NCBI GenBank assembly: GCA_025352845.1
Contig: JANXSC010000556.1
Coordinates: 1 to 6,604 of the forward strand
Length of the DNA stretch: 6,604 nucleotides
Source of the DNA: Opitutaceae bacterium
GTDB lineage: Bacteria; Verrucomicrobiota; Verrucomicrobiia; Opitutales; Opitutaceae
Direction: 5' to 3'
In this document: positions 1-6,207 of the stretch, piece after piece
Position numbering within the stretch: position 1 is the first letter of the stretch
Layout: the number at the start of each line of letters is the position of its first letter
Made by a program: the position numbers and the translations under genes
The notes under the pieces: model-generated
Database searches by the model: none
Told to the model about the DNA's origin: nothing
Seen by the model: only the letters and a program-made list of their open reading frames with translations

Positions 1-1
1 G

Positions 2-73
2 TCCGCGGTCGACTCCAAGGTCGTGCCGCTCCCGTTGCCGCGCGGCCAAACCAACCTTTCCAAAAACTCATGA
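2..73 (+). CDS. C-terminal end of an upstream gene (partial, possibly an ECF sigma factor)
   Basis: The frame starting at position 2 is open to a TGA at 71-73. It encodes the last 23 residues of a protein ending in GQTNLSKNS. Its stop overlaps the start of the next gene as ATGA, a typical sign of translational coupling, and this is the main reason to think it is real. The tail carries no recognisable domain. Because the next gene looks like an anti-sigma factor, and such genes usually follow their sigma factor, the best guess is the end of an RNA polymerase sigma factor of the extracytoplasmic-function type. That identity is inference from position only. The frame of the next gene is also open to the window edge, so the overlap could be fortuitous. 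Confidence 0.4.
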   Translation, partial: SAVDSKVVPLPLPRGQTNLSKNS

Positions 74-807
74 CCCGCGAAGAAGCGCAGTTCATTCTCC
101 AGGCCTACCGCCCCAACAGCGAGGACGCGCACGATCCGCAGTTTGCGGACGCGCTGGCTCTCGCCCGCCAGGATCCAGGGCTCGGTCGCTGGTTCGCCGA
201 CGAGCAGGCGATGGATGCGGCCTTTGCCGCCAAGCTCCGCGCGAGCGCGACGCCCGCCGACTTGAAGGCGCAGCTCCTGCTCGCCCGCGCGACCATCCGC
301 CGCCGCGCGTGGTGGCGGCAGCCGGTGTGGCTGGCCGCCGCCGCGTCAGTCGCGCTGCTGCTCGCGCTCGGAGGCTGGCGGCTGCGGCCCGGCCGGGGCG
401 CGGCGCAACTCGGTGAGTTTCGTGTCGCGATGGCGAAGGCCGCGCTCGACATGAACGGGCACGTGGAGGCATTCGGATTGGACGAGCCTGAACTCAAACA
501 GTGGCTCACCGAACACCGCGGCCATCCCGACTTCGTGCTGCCACCCAAGCTCGCCGAACACGGCGTGCTGGGGTGCAAGATCGTCGAGTGGCAGGGCCAC
601 CGCGTCACGCTGCTTTGCTTCAAGTTCGACGGCGGCCACGCCGACATCTTTGTCGCCGATGCCGCCGATCTGCCCGGCGCTTCGCTCGGTTCAGCGCCGC
701 GCTTCGCTACCGATGGTCCGCTCATCACGGCCACGTGGCAACGCGAAGGAAAAGTCTACCATCTCGCCGGAAACTTTTCCACCGACCAGTTGAAACAACT
801 CCTCTAA
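70..807 (+). CDS. Membrane-anchored anti-sigma-factor-like protein
   Basis: This is a 245-residue protein with a single membrane segment at about residues 86-102 (WLAAAASVALLLAL core). An Arg/Trp-rich stretch (RRRAWWRQ, 77-84) precedes the segment. The N-terminal ~80 residues are predicted cytoplasmic and helical, and the C-terminal ~140 are predicted outside the membrane. This is the architecture of one-pass anti-sigma factors, which hold an ECF sigma factor until a signal arrives. The opening (MTREEAQFILQAYRP) resembles proteins encoded after sigma-factor genes in Verrucomicrobiota (from memory). There is no HxxxCxxC zinc anti-sigma motif. The outer domain has two cysteines, C169 and C183, and H177 and H190, in a beta-rich stretch, and ends with a short W-x4-G-x2-Y motif near 223-230. 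The ATG at 70 was chosen for family resemblance and its ATGA overlap with the upstream frame, although the reading frame stays open to the window edge. The stop lies 11 bases before arsM. Function is inferred; another one-pass envelope protein is possible. Confidence 0.6.
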   Translation: MTREEAQFILQAYRPNSEDAHDPQFADALALARQDPGLGRWFADEQAMDAAFAAKLRASATPADLKAQLLLARATIRRRAWWRQPVWLAAAASVALLLALGGWRLRPGRGAAQLGEFRVAMAKAALDMNGHVEAFGLDEPELKQWLTEHRGHPDFVLPPKLAEHGVLGCKIVEWQGHRVTLLCFKFDGGHADIFVADAADLPGASLGSAPRFATDGPLITATWQREGKVYHLAGNFSTDQLKQLL

Positions 808-818
808 CTCTACCCCTC

Positions 819-1970
819 ATGCGCACCGAACGCTTCGTTCAAGAACGCTACGCCGCCGCCGCCAAGGCCCCCGAGGCCGCGCTCTGCTGCCCGGTCGAAT
901 ATGACCGCCGCTACCTCGAAATCATTCCGACCGAAGTCATCGAAAAAGATTACGGCTGCGGCGATCCTTCGCGCCATGTGCGGCCCGGCGAGACCGTGCT
1001 CGATCTCGGCAGCGGCACGGGGAAAATCTGCTTCATCGCCGCGCAGGTTGTCGGCCCGACCGGACGCGTCATCGGCGTGGACATGACCGACGAGATGCTC
1101 GAAGTCGCGCGCCGCAACGCGCCCATCGTCGCCGAGCGCCTCGGCTACGCGAACGTCGAGTTTCGCAAGGGCCGCATCCAGGACCTCGCGCTCGACCTCG
1201 ATGCCCTCGACCGCGAACTGCGCGCGCGCCCAATCACGGACGGCGCCTCGTATCTCGCCGCCGACGAACTCGCCGCCGAACTGCGGGTGCGTGCGCCACT
1301 CGTCGCCGGCGAGTCGGTCGATGTCGTCGTCTCCAACTGTGTGCTCAACCTGGTCGAGCCGTCGGCGAAACGCACGCTGTTCGAGGGGATTTTCCGCGTG
1401 CTGAAGAAAGGTGGACGCGCCGTCATCTCCGACATCGTGGCCGACGAGCCCGTGCCCGCGCGCCTTCAGCACAATCCCGAACTGTGGAGCGGCTGCATCA
1501 GCGGCGCGCTCACCGAGGAGGATTTTCTGCGCGCGTTTGCCGACGCCGGTTTTTATGGGATTCAGATTTTGAAACGCGACGCCGCGCCGTGGCGCACGGT
1601 TGAAGGCATCGAGTTTCGCTCGGTCACCGTGCAGGCGTTCAAGGGCAAACAGGGCCCGTGCTTCGAGCGCAATCAGGCGGTGATTTACCTGGGGCCGTTT
1701 GCCGAAGTGCTCGATGACGATGGCCACCGGATGCAGCGAGGAATGCGTTACGCGGTGTGCGACAAAACCTATCAGCTTTACCAGCGGGAGCCCTACCGCG
1801 CGCACTTTGCGGGCGTCGAGCCGCTGCGGGATATCCCGCTCGCCGAAGCGAAGCCCTTCAACTGCGCCGCCGCGCACCAGCGGCACCCGAAGGCCACCAA
1901 GGGCCAGGACTACGACGCGACGACGGCCGCCGCGCAGTGTCGCGAGGTTGGGAATGGCGGGTGCTGCTGA
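819..1970 (+). CDS. arsM: Arsenite S-adenosylmethionine methyltransferase ArsM
   Basis: This 383-residue protein is close in length to the long algal/cyanobacterial ArsM type. It methylates trivalent arsenic stepwise using S-adenosylmethionine, in the cytoplasm, and provides the dimethylated arsenic used for arsenosugars. The Rossmann fold motif I is VLDLGSGTGK (60-69), with an acidic residue after beta 2 in GVDM (86-89). The cysteines typical of ArsM are all present: YGCG (C47), C71 just after motif I, SNCVLNL (C174) and SGCISGAL (C226). The last three match the arsenic-binding triad. An N-terminal CCP (23-25) is also present. The C-terminal domain, from about 270, has extra cysteines at 281, 314, 349 and 374 and ends in a Cys-Cys pair. 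The ATG at 819 lies 11 bases after the upstream stop. The frame is open further 5', but that part is the shadow of the preceding gene and shows no methyltransferase homology. No Shine-Dalgarno is visible. Confidence 0.93.
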   Translation: MRTERFVQERYAAAAKAPEAALCCPVEYDRRYLEIIPTEVIEKDYGCGDPSRHVRPGETVLDLGSGTGKICFIAAQVVGPTGRVIGVDMTDEMLEVARRNAPIVAERLGYANVEFRKGRIQDLALDLDALDRELRARPITDGASYLAADELAAELRVRAPLVAGESVDVVVSNCVLNLVEPSAKRTLFEGIFRVLKKGGRAVISDIVADEPVPARLQHNPELWSGCISGALTEEDFLRAFADAGFYGIQILKRDAAPWRTVEGIEFRSVTVQAFKGKQGPCFERNQAVIYLGPFAEVLDDDGHRMQRGMRYAVCDKTYQLYQREPYRAHFAGVEPLRDIPLAEAKPFNCAAAHQRHPKATKGQDYDATTAAAQCREVGNGGCC

Positions 1971-1998
1971 TGGCCTGGTATCCCGTTATGGTAGGCCA

Positions 1999-2025
1999 CA
2001 CGCTTGCGGGCGCTGCCGAGGCGTG
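1999..2025. other. Imperfect inverted repeat at the arsM/fusion junction
   Basis: CACGC at 1999-2003 can pair with GCGTG at 2021-2025. A second short pairing of CGG (2007-2009) with CCG (2016-2018) sits inside it. The structure would lie between the arsM stop and the fusion gene and would cover the candidate GTG start at 2023. It could be a decayed REP-like palindrome or a weak translational control hairpin. The stem is short and interrupted, so it may also be chance in GC-rich DNA. No T-run follows, so it is not a terminator. Confidence 0.25.
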
Positions 2026-3411
2026 ATTCGTTCTCCCGTGCGACCCCGGCTTATCGTCATGCTCAAATACCCGCGGCCGGGCGCGGTGAAAACACGACTC
2101 ATCCCCGCGTTGGGTGAAGCGCGCGCATGTGAACTCTACCGCGCTCTCGTGCGCCACACGCTCGCGACCGTTGATGAATTTTCGCGCACCGCCGTAGGTG
2201 CCGTCGCCGTCGAGGCGCGCGTCGCGGATGCTCCGGATGCGGCGGCGGCGCGCGCGTGGATCGGGGATGGCGTGGCGATCCGCGAGCAGGGCGAGGGCGA
2301 TCTCGGCGCGCGCATGGAGCGCGCGGTGGGCGTGGCGCTGGCCGAGGGCGCGTCGTCCGTCGTCGTGATCGGTGCGGATTGCCCGCAGCTCACGGCGGCA
2401 CACCTCGGGGCGGCGTTGGCCGCGCTGCGCGAAAACGAAATCGTCCTCGGGCCGGCGGAGGATGGCGGCTATTATCTGATCGGGCTGCGTCGCGCGCGAC
2501 CGGAATTGTTTCGCGGCATCGCTTGGAGCACTGACGCCGTGCTCGCGCAGACTCTCGCCGTCGTCCGCGCGTCGTTGGCCGAATGCCATCTGCTCGAACG
2601 GTTGCGCGACGTCGATGAGCCCGGCGATCTCGGCGCCTGGGCAGAGACGGCCTCGGCTCAGGCCGCCGGTCGCGGTCGCGTGTCGGTGATCATTCCCGCC
2701 CTCAACGAAGCGCGTGCCCTGCCGCACGCCCTCGAATCCGCCCGTCGCGGCAACCCGCACGAAATCATCGTGGTCGATGGCGGCAGCACGGATGGCACGC
2801 GGGAGATCGCGCGGGCGCACGATGCAATCGCACTCTCGTCTCCGCGCGGCCGCACGGCGCAGATGAACCGCGGGGCGGTGATCGCGACGGGTGAGTGGTT
2901 CTTGTTCCTGCACGCCGACACACAGCTGCCCGACGACTTCACATCGCACTTGCGGCGGACGCTCGTGGCGCCGGGCGTCGTCGCGGGCGCGTTTGAATTT
3001 GCGCTGGCTGAAGACTTTCCTGGCCGCCGCTGGATCGAGCGTGCGACGAATGCCCGCGCGCGCCGCCGGCAATTGCCCTATGGCGATCAGGCGTTGTTTC
3101 TCCGGCGCGAAACGTTTCGCGGCGCGGGCGGTTTCCGCGAGCTGCCGATTATGGAGGACTATGAATTCGTGCGCCGCCTCCGTCGGCAGGGACGCATCGC
3201 AGTGGCCCCCGCTGTCGCACTCACCTCGGGCCGGCGGTGGCGCGAACTTGGGGTGGTGCGGACCACGCTGCTCAATCAGGCGATGATCCTCGGCTACCAT
3301 CTGGGCGTGCCGCCGGCGCGGCTCGCCGCTTGGTATCGGCGGCGGCGGCCACTGCGAATCGAGGCGCTGGCGGGAATGGAAACTCAGCCCGCGCTTCCCA
3401 CGTTACGATGA
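2023..3411 (+). CDS. Fused arsenosugar-associated transferase: TIGR04282 (DUF2064-like) + TIGR04283 (GT2)
   Basis: From the GTG at 2023 this is a 462-residue two-domain protein. Residues ~8-208 match the TIGR04282/DUF2064 family, a nucleotidyltransferase-like fold related to CofC/MobA. Visible motifs are KYPRPGAVKTRL (15-26), GADCP (117-121), GPAEDGGYYLIGL (143-155) and DVDEPGDL (196-203). After a linker of about 15 residues, residues ~219-445 form a family 2 glycosyltransferase of the TIGR04283 type. Its motifs are SVIIPALNEA (221-230), VVDGGSTDGT (250-259), RGRTAQMNRGA (275-285), the DxD-like LHADT (296-300), YGDQ (353-356) and MEDYEF (377-382). Both families are tied to arsenosugar synthesis by co-occurrence with arsS, and their exact reactions are not visible here. 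In many genomes they are separate genes. The start is uncertain: an ATG at 1954 would overlap arsM by 17 bases, and a GTG at 2038 is also possible, while the ATG at 2059 would cut the first beta strand. The stop overlaps arsS as ATGA. Confidence 0.88.
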   Translation: MIRSPVRPRLIVMLKYPRPGAVKTRLIPALGEARACELYRALVRHTLATVDEFSRTAVGAVAVEARVADAPDAAAARAWIGDGVAIREQGEGDLGARMERAVGVALAEGASSVVVIGADCPQLTAAHLGAALAALRENEIVLGPAEDGGYYLIGLRRARPELFRGIAWSTDAVLAQTLAVVRASLAECHLLERLRDVDEPGDLGAWAETASAQAAGRGRVSVIIPALNEARALPHALESARRGNPHEIIVVDGGSTDGTREIARAHDAIALSSPRGRTAQMNRGAVIATGEWFLFLHADTQLPDDFTSHLRRTLVAPGVVAGAFEFALAEDFPGRRWIERATNARARRRQLPYGDQALFLRRETFRGAGGFRELPIMEDYEFVRRLRRQGRIAVAPAVALTSGRRWRELGVVRTTLLNQAMILGYHLGVPPARLAAWYRRRRPLRIEALAGMETQPALPTLR

Positions 3412-4352
3412 ATCGGTTCGACGAAAAACTCGCGGCGCACCGTCTTCCGCTCGTGCGCGGGCGCGTGCAGACGCTTCAGATCAACGTCGGCCGCAAGTGC
3501 AACCAGACCTGCCGCCACTGCCACGTGGACGCCGCGCCGTGGCGCACCGAGATGATGAACGCGGAAGTCGCAGAGCGCGTGTGCGATTGGATGCGCGCGC
3601 ATCGGCCGGAAATCGTGGACATCACCGGCGGCGCGCCGGAGTTGAGCGAACACTTCCGCACCTTCGTCGAGACGGCGCGCGCGTGCGGCGCGCACGTGAT
3701 CGACCGCAATAATCTCACGATCATCGAGACGCCCGCCTTCGCGTGGCTGCCGGAGTATCTCGCGGCGCACGAAGTCGAGGTCGTCGCCTCGCTCCCGTGC
3801 TACAGCGCGGAGAACGTCGATGCGCAGCGCGGCGACGGTGTCTTCGCGAAGAGCATCCGCGCGCTGCAAAAACTCAACGCCGTCGGCTACGGCACGCGGC
3901 TGCCGCTGACGCTCGTCTATAATCCTCTCGGCGCGAAGTTGCCGCCCCCGCAGGCGGAGCTTGAGGCCGACTACAGGGCAGAGTTGCGCGCGCAGTTCGG
4001 CATTGAGTTCACGCGGCTGTTCACGATCACGAACCAACCCATTGCGCGCTTCGCCGTCGATCTGCGCGAACAAGGCAAGTGGGACGAATACCTCGAGCTC
4101 CTGACGAACAGTTTTAATCCTGCGACTGTTGAAGGCCTGATGTGCCGCTCGACCCTCAGCGTCGGCTGGCGCGGCGAAGTTTACGACTGCGACTTCAACC
4201 AGATGCTCGGCATGCAGCTCCGCAACGGAAAGCCGCTCAACCTCTGGGATGTGACGCCCGCCTACCTCGCGGGCCGCGCGATCCTGACCGGCGTGCATTG
4301 TCTGGCCTGCACGGCGGGAGCAGGCAGCAGTTGCGGCGGCGCCCTCGAATAG
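3408..4352 (+). CDS. arsS: Arsenosugar biosynthesis radical SAM protein ArsS
   Basis: This 314-residue cytoplasmic radical SAM enzyme joins a 5'-deoxyadenosyl group to dimethylated arsenic, forming the nucleoside precursor of arsenosugars (family knowledge). The [4Fe-4S] motif CNQTCRHCH has cysteines at 31, 35 and 38, just after a strand QTLQINVGRKC. DITGGAPEL (71-79) is the GGE-like SAM-binding region, and RNNLTI lies at 100-105. The C-terminal portion (DUF3641-like) carries MCRSTLSVGW (C246), YDCDFNQML (C261), and the closing HCLACTAGAGSSCGGAL with C298, C301 and C309. These could ligate a further cluster. This tail and the NQ(M)L segment are distinctive of ArsS among radical SAM proteins. 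The ATG at 3408 overlaps the preceding stop (ATGA), suggesting translational coupling. The frame extends upstream as a shadow of the preceding gene. The length is normal and no key residue is missing. Confidence 0.94.
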   Translation: MNRFDEKLAAHRLPLVRGRVQTLQINVGRKCNQTCRHCHVDAAPWRTEMMNAEVAERVCDWMRAHRPEIVDITGGAPELSEHFRTFVETARACGAHVIDRNNLTIIETPAFAWLPEYLAAHEVEVVASLPCYSAENVDAQRGDGVFAKSIRALQKLNAVGYGTRLPLTLVYNPLGAKLPPPQAELEADYRAELRAQFGIEFTRLFTITNQPIARFAVDLREQGKWDEYLELLTNSFNPATVEGLMCRSTLSVGWRGEVYDCDFNQMLGMQLRNGKPLNLWDVTPAYLAGRAILTGVHCLACTAGAGSSCGGALE

Positions 4353-4380
4353 CATCTTTCGTTTCGGCCTCCCTCACTTT

Positions 4381-4941
4381 ATGAAAAAACATCTCGTTGC
4401 TCTCGTCACGCTTCTGCTCGCCGTCGTTCTGCCGGCCGCTGAGGAGAAAGCCTCGGCCATGATGCCCGGCCTTAAGGTCGGCGATCATGCCGCGGCCTTC
4501 ACGCTCAAGAATTCCGCCGGTGCCGACGTCGCATTAAGCGACTTGCTGAAACGTGGACCCGTCGCGCTGGTGTTTTACCGCTCCGCCGACTGGTGCCCGT
4601 TTTGCAAAAAGCAGCTTCAGGATTTGGAGAAGAACCGCGCGGCCATCGAGGCGGCGGGTGTGCAGCTGATCGGCGTGAGCTACGATGCGCCTGCCACGAG
4701 CGCGGCCGCCGCGACGAAGCTCGGGCTGACTTTTCCGCTCCTTTCCGACACAGGCAGCAAGACGATCGACGCCTACGGCATCCGCAACGCCGAGGCCAAG
4801 GGCAAATCCGAGGGCGTGCCGCATCCGGTGTTGTTCATCGTCGACCGCTCGGGCACGATCCGCGCGAAACTCATGCGCGACGGCTACCGCGATCGGCCCG
4901 AGAGCACCGAGATCATCGCCGCTGCGAAAAGCCTGAAATAG
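4381..4941 (+). CDS. Exported peroxiredoxin-like (AhpC/TSA) thiol protein
   Basis: This is a 186-residue protein with a signal peptide: MKKH, a hydrophobic core at 5-17, and likely cleavage after LPAA (20). It is therefore expected in the periplasm. The rest is a thioredoxin-fold AhpC/TSA/redoxin domain: GLKVGDHAAAFTL (30-42), ALVFYRSADWCPFC (62-75), LIGVSYD (96-102), FPLLSD (118-123), and HPVLFIVDRSGTIR (148-161) with the cis-Pro-type position. C72 and C75 form a CPFC pair placed where the peroxidatic cysteine or a thioredoxin CxxC would sit. It probably reduces peroxides or acts as a thiol-disulfide exchanger; the substrate cannot be told. It starts 28 bases after arsS, so read-through is likely, but an arsenic role is only suggested by position. 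The ATG at 4381 gives a clean signal sequence. Confidence 0.85.
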   Translation: MKKHLVALVTLLLAVVLPAAEEKASAMMPGLKVGDHAAAFTLKNSAGADVALSDLLKRGPVALVFYRSADWCPFCKKQLQDLEKNRAAIEAAGVQLIGVSYDAPATSAAAATKLGLTFPLLSDTGSKTIDAYGIRNAEAKGKSEGVPHPVLFIVDRSGTIRAKLMRDGYRDRPESTEIIAAAKSLK

Positions 4942-4948
4942 TTCTCCC

Positions 4949-5392
4949 ATGTCCACTCCCACCGTCGCCAAAGACCTCACGAAGGAATTTCCCCGCAGCC
5001 CGCGCGAGACGCTCGCCGGCTACATCCACGCCGCGCGCATGACCGACAAGTGCCGCGCCGTCATCGCCGGCACCAACGGCGAGTATCACTACAACTGCCC
5101 GCTCGACCGCTACCTCTTCGAATTCACCGGCATCGACGCCGAGGCGTTCAAAGCTTTCGTCGCGACCGGGGCCGACGATGCGGCCGTGGCCGAATGGATC
5201 ACCGCGCACTCGAAGGTGAAGGATCGAGGCGCGGTGGTGGCGTGGAACAACAAAATGCGCGATCTGCGCCTGAGCGAGATGTCGCTGCCGTTGCAGGAGT
5301 TCCTCGAAGGCTACATCCCGAAGTTCGTTCCGAAGAACCGACCCGTGCGGGTGTGGTTCGACGTTTACGATCTCGAAGAGGGTCGGCAGTAA
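4949..5392 (+). CDS. DUF5069 domain protein of unknown function
   Basis: This is a 147-residue soluble protein with no signal peptide or membrane segment. I recognise the DUF5069 pattern from memory: DLTKEFPRSPRETLAGYIHAAR (split around 9-30), DKCRA (33-37), GTNGEYHYNCPLD (41-53), FTGIDAEAFK (59-68) and AVAEWITAH (79-87). Conserved-looking residues include C35, Y46, H47, C50 and W83. The function of the family is not known to me. The gene follows the peroxiredoxin-like gene by 7 bases and so is likely co-transcribed with it. The ATG at 4949 follows a pyrimidine-rich TTCTCCC instead of a Shine-Dalgarno. Codon use resembles its neighbours, and the length appears complete. Confidence 0.85.
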   Translation: MSTPTVAKDLTKEFPRSPRETLAGYIHAARMTDKCRAVIAGTNGEYHYNCPLDRYLFEFTGIDAEAFKAFVATGADDAAVAEWITAHSKVKDRGAVVAWNNKMRDLRLSEMSLPLQEFLEGYIPKFVPKNRPVRVWFDVYDLEEGRQ

Positions 5393-5410
5393 CCGGCGCA
5401 TCGCCACGTT

Positions 5411-6154
5411 GTGACGGAAATCTTCCCGATGACGATGGGCTGGCGCCCGCTGCTCGCGGTCGCGGGCCTCGTGGCGCTGCTGGCATGGGAAACGGCGCAC
5501 CCGTTTTTCGCGCTGTTTTCCCGGCCCGCCGATCGCGCACGGCACGGCACGCTCAATCTCGCGCTCGGTGCGCTGAACATTCTCGTGGTCGCGCTCGGCT
5601 TCGCGGCGGCGTGGCTCGCCGTCACGCAATGGGCCTCCGCGCACGGTTTCGGCCTGATGTCCTGGCTGGGCCTCGGCGGCGCGTCGCGGGCGGTGCTGGC
5701 CGTGCTGCTCCTCGATGGCTGGACGTATGCGTGGCACCGGCTGAATCACCGCGTGCCGTTCCTCTGGCGTTTTCACCGCCTGCACCACGCCGATCGGGCG
5801 ATGGATGTGACAACGGCCAGCCGTTTCCACACGGGCGAGATCGTGCTCTCGTCGCTGCTGCGCGTGCCCGTGCTCGCACTCATCGGTTGCCGCATCGACG
5901 AGCTGGCGCTCTACGAAGTGCTCCTGTTCACCGTCGTGCAGTTTCACCACGCCAACATCGCGCTGCCCGGGTGGCTGGATCGCGCGATGCGCGTCGTGAT
6001 CGTGACGCCAGCGCTGCACAAGCTCCACCACTCGGTCGTGCGCATCGAGAGCGACTCGAACTACAGCTCGCTGTTCTCGTGGTGGGACCGGATTTTCGGC
6101 TCGTTCCGCGTGGCGCGCGATCCGCGGACGATCGTTTTTGGCGTGGAGGACTGA
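5411..6154 (+). CDS. Fatty acid hydroxylase / sterol desaturase superfamily membrane protein
   Basis: This is a 247-residue integral membrane protein of the di-iron hydroxylase superfamily (PF04116 type). Histidine clusters expected to bind two irons are HRLNH (109-113), FHRLHH (121-126), QFHHAN (178-182) and LHKLHH (202-207). Hydrophobic segments lie near 13-27, 48-72, 93-106, 142-160 and 164-178. The enzymes use O2 to hydroxylate or desaturate a lipid, sterol, carotenoid or similar hydrophobic substrate at the membrane. The substrate cannot be assigned. The family includes many bacterial members of unknown role. The start is GTG at 5411 (18 bases after the DUF5069 stop); ATG at 5429 or 5435, in frame, are equally plausible and leave all motifs intact. 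The histidine set is complete, so it is probably active. It may belong to the same transcript as the upstream genes. Confidence 0.87.
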   Translation: MTEIFPMTMGWRPLLAVAGLVALLAWETAHPFFALFSRPADRARHGTLNLALGALNILVVALGFAAAWLAVTQWASAHGFGLMSWLGLGGASRAVLAVLLLDGWTYAWHRLNHRVPFLWRFHRLHHADRAMDVTTASRFHTGEIVLSSLLRVPVLALIGCRIDELALYEVLLFTVVQFHHANIALPGWLDRAMRVVIVTPALHKLHHSVVRIESDSNYSSLFSWWDRIFGSFRVARDPRTIVFGVED

Positions 6155-6207
6155 ACTTTTGCCTGGATCGCGCGGAAGAAAGCCGCAGCTTCCGGCTCTC
6201 ACCGATC

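Larger units (their letters stand above)
819..4352 (+). other. Arsenosugar biosynthesis gene cluster (arsM, transferase fusion, arsS)
   Basis: Three consecutive co-oriented genes cover the core of arsenosugar formation: an ArsM arsenic methyltransferase, a fused TIGR04282-TIGR04283 transferase and the radical SAM enzyme ArsS. The fusion overlaps arsS by 4 bases (ATGA), and the gap between arsM and the fusion is about 50 bases or an overlap, depending on the start used. From family knowledge, ArsM supplies dimethylated arsenic and ArsS attaches the 5'-deoxyadenosyl moiety. The transferases are thought to act in sugar transfer. No ArsR-type repressor, arsenite efflux gene or nucleosidase is visible in the window. 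Confidence 0.85.

Noticed and set aside
810..1886. Long open frame of 358 codons on the minus strand
   Set aside because: It is antisense to arsM, which has all family motifs. Long antisense frames are expected in GC-rich genes, and this translation shows no recognisable domain.
1699..2022. Extending the transferase fusion 5' to the ATG at 1699
   Set aside because: That stretch is inside arsM in another frame and its translation (Arg/Thr/Ser/Pro-rich) has no relation to the transferase family.
1858..3300. 480-codon open frame on the minus strand
   Set aside because: It lies opposite the transferase fusion. The translation is of biased composition (Arg/Ala/His-rich) with no family motifs, so it is a shadow.
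3384..4355. 323-codon open frame on the minus strand
   Set aside because: It is exactly antisense to arsS, whose cysteine motifs are intact on the plus strand, and has no domain of its own.
4353..4380. A promoter or terminator between arsS and the redoxin gene
   Set aside because: Only 28 bases are present, with no stem-loop and no convincing -35/-10 pair.
6173..6194. Inverted repeat CGGAAG / CTTCCG between the hydroxylase and the last gene, as a possible terminator
   Set aside because: The stem is only 6 bp with a 10-base loop and no following T-run, and it sits just before the next start. There is no good basis for calling it a terminator.
4913..6202. 429-codon open frame on the minus strand
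   Set aside because: It spans parts of three convincing plus-strand genes and is a low-complexity Arg/His/Glu-rich translation typical of antisense GC-rich DNA.
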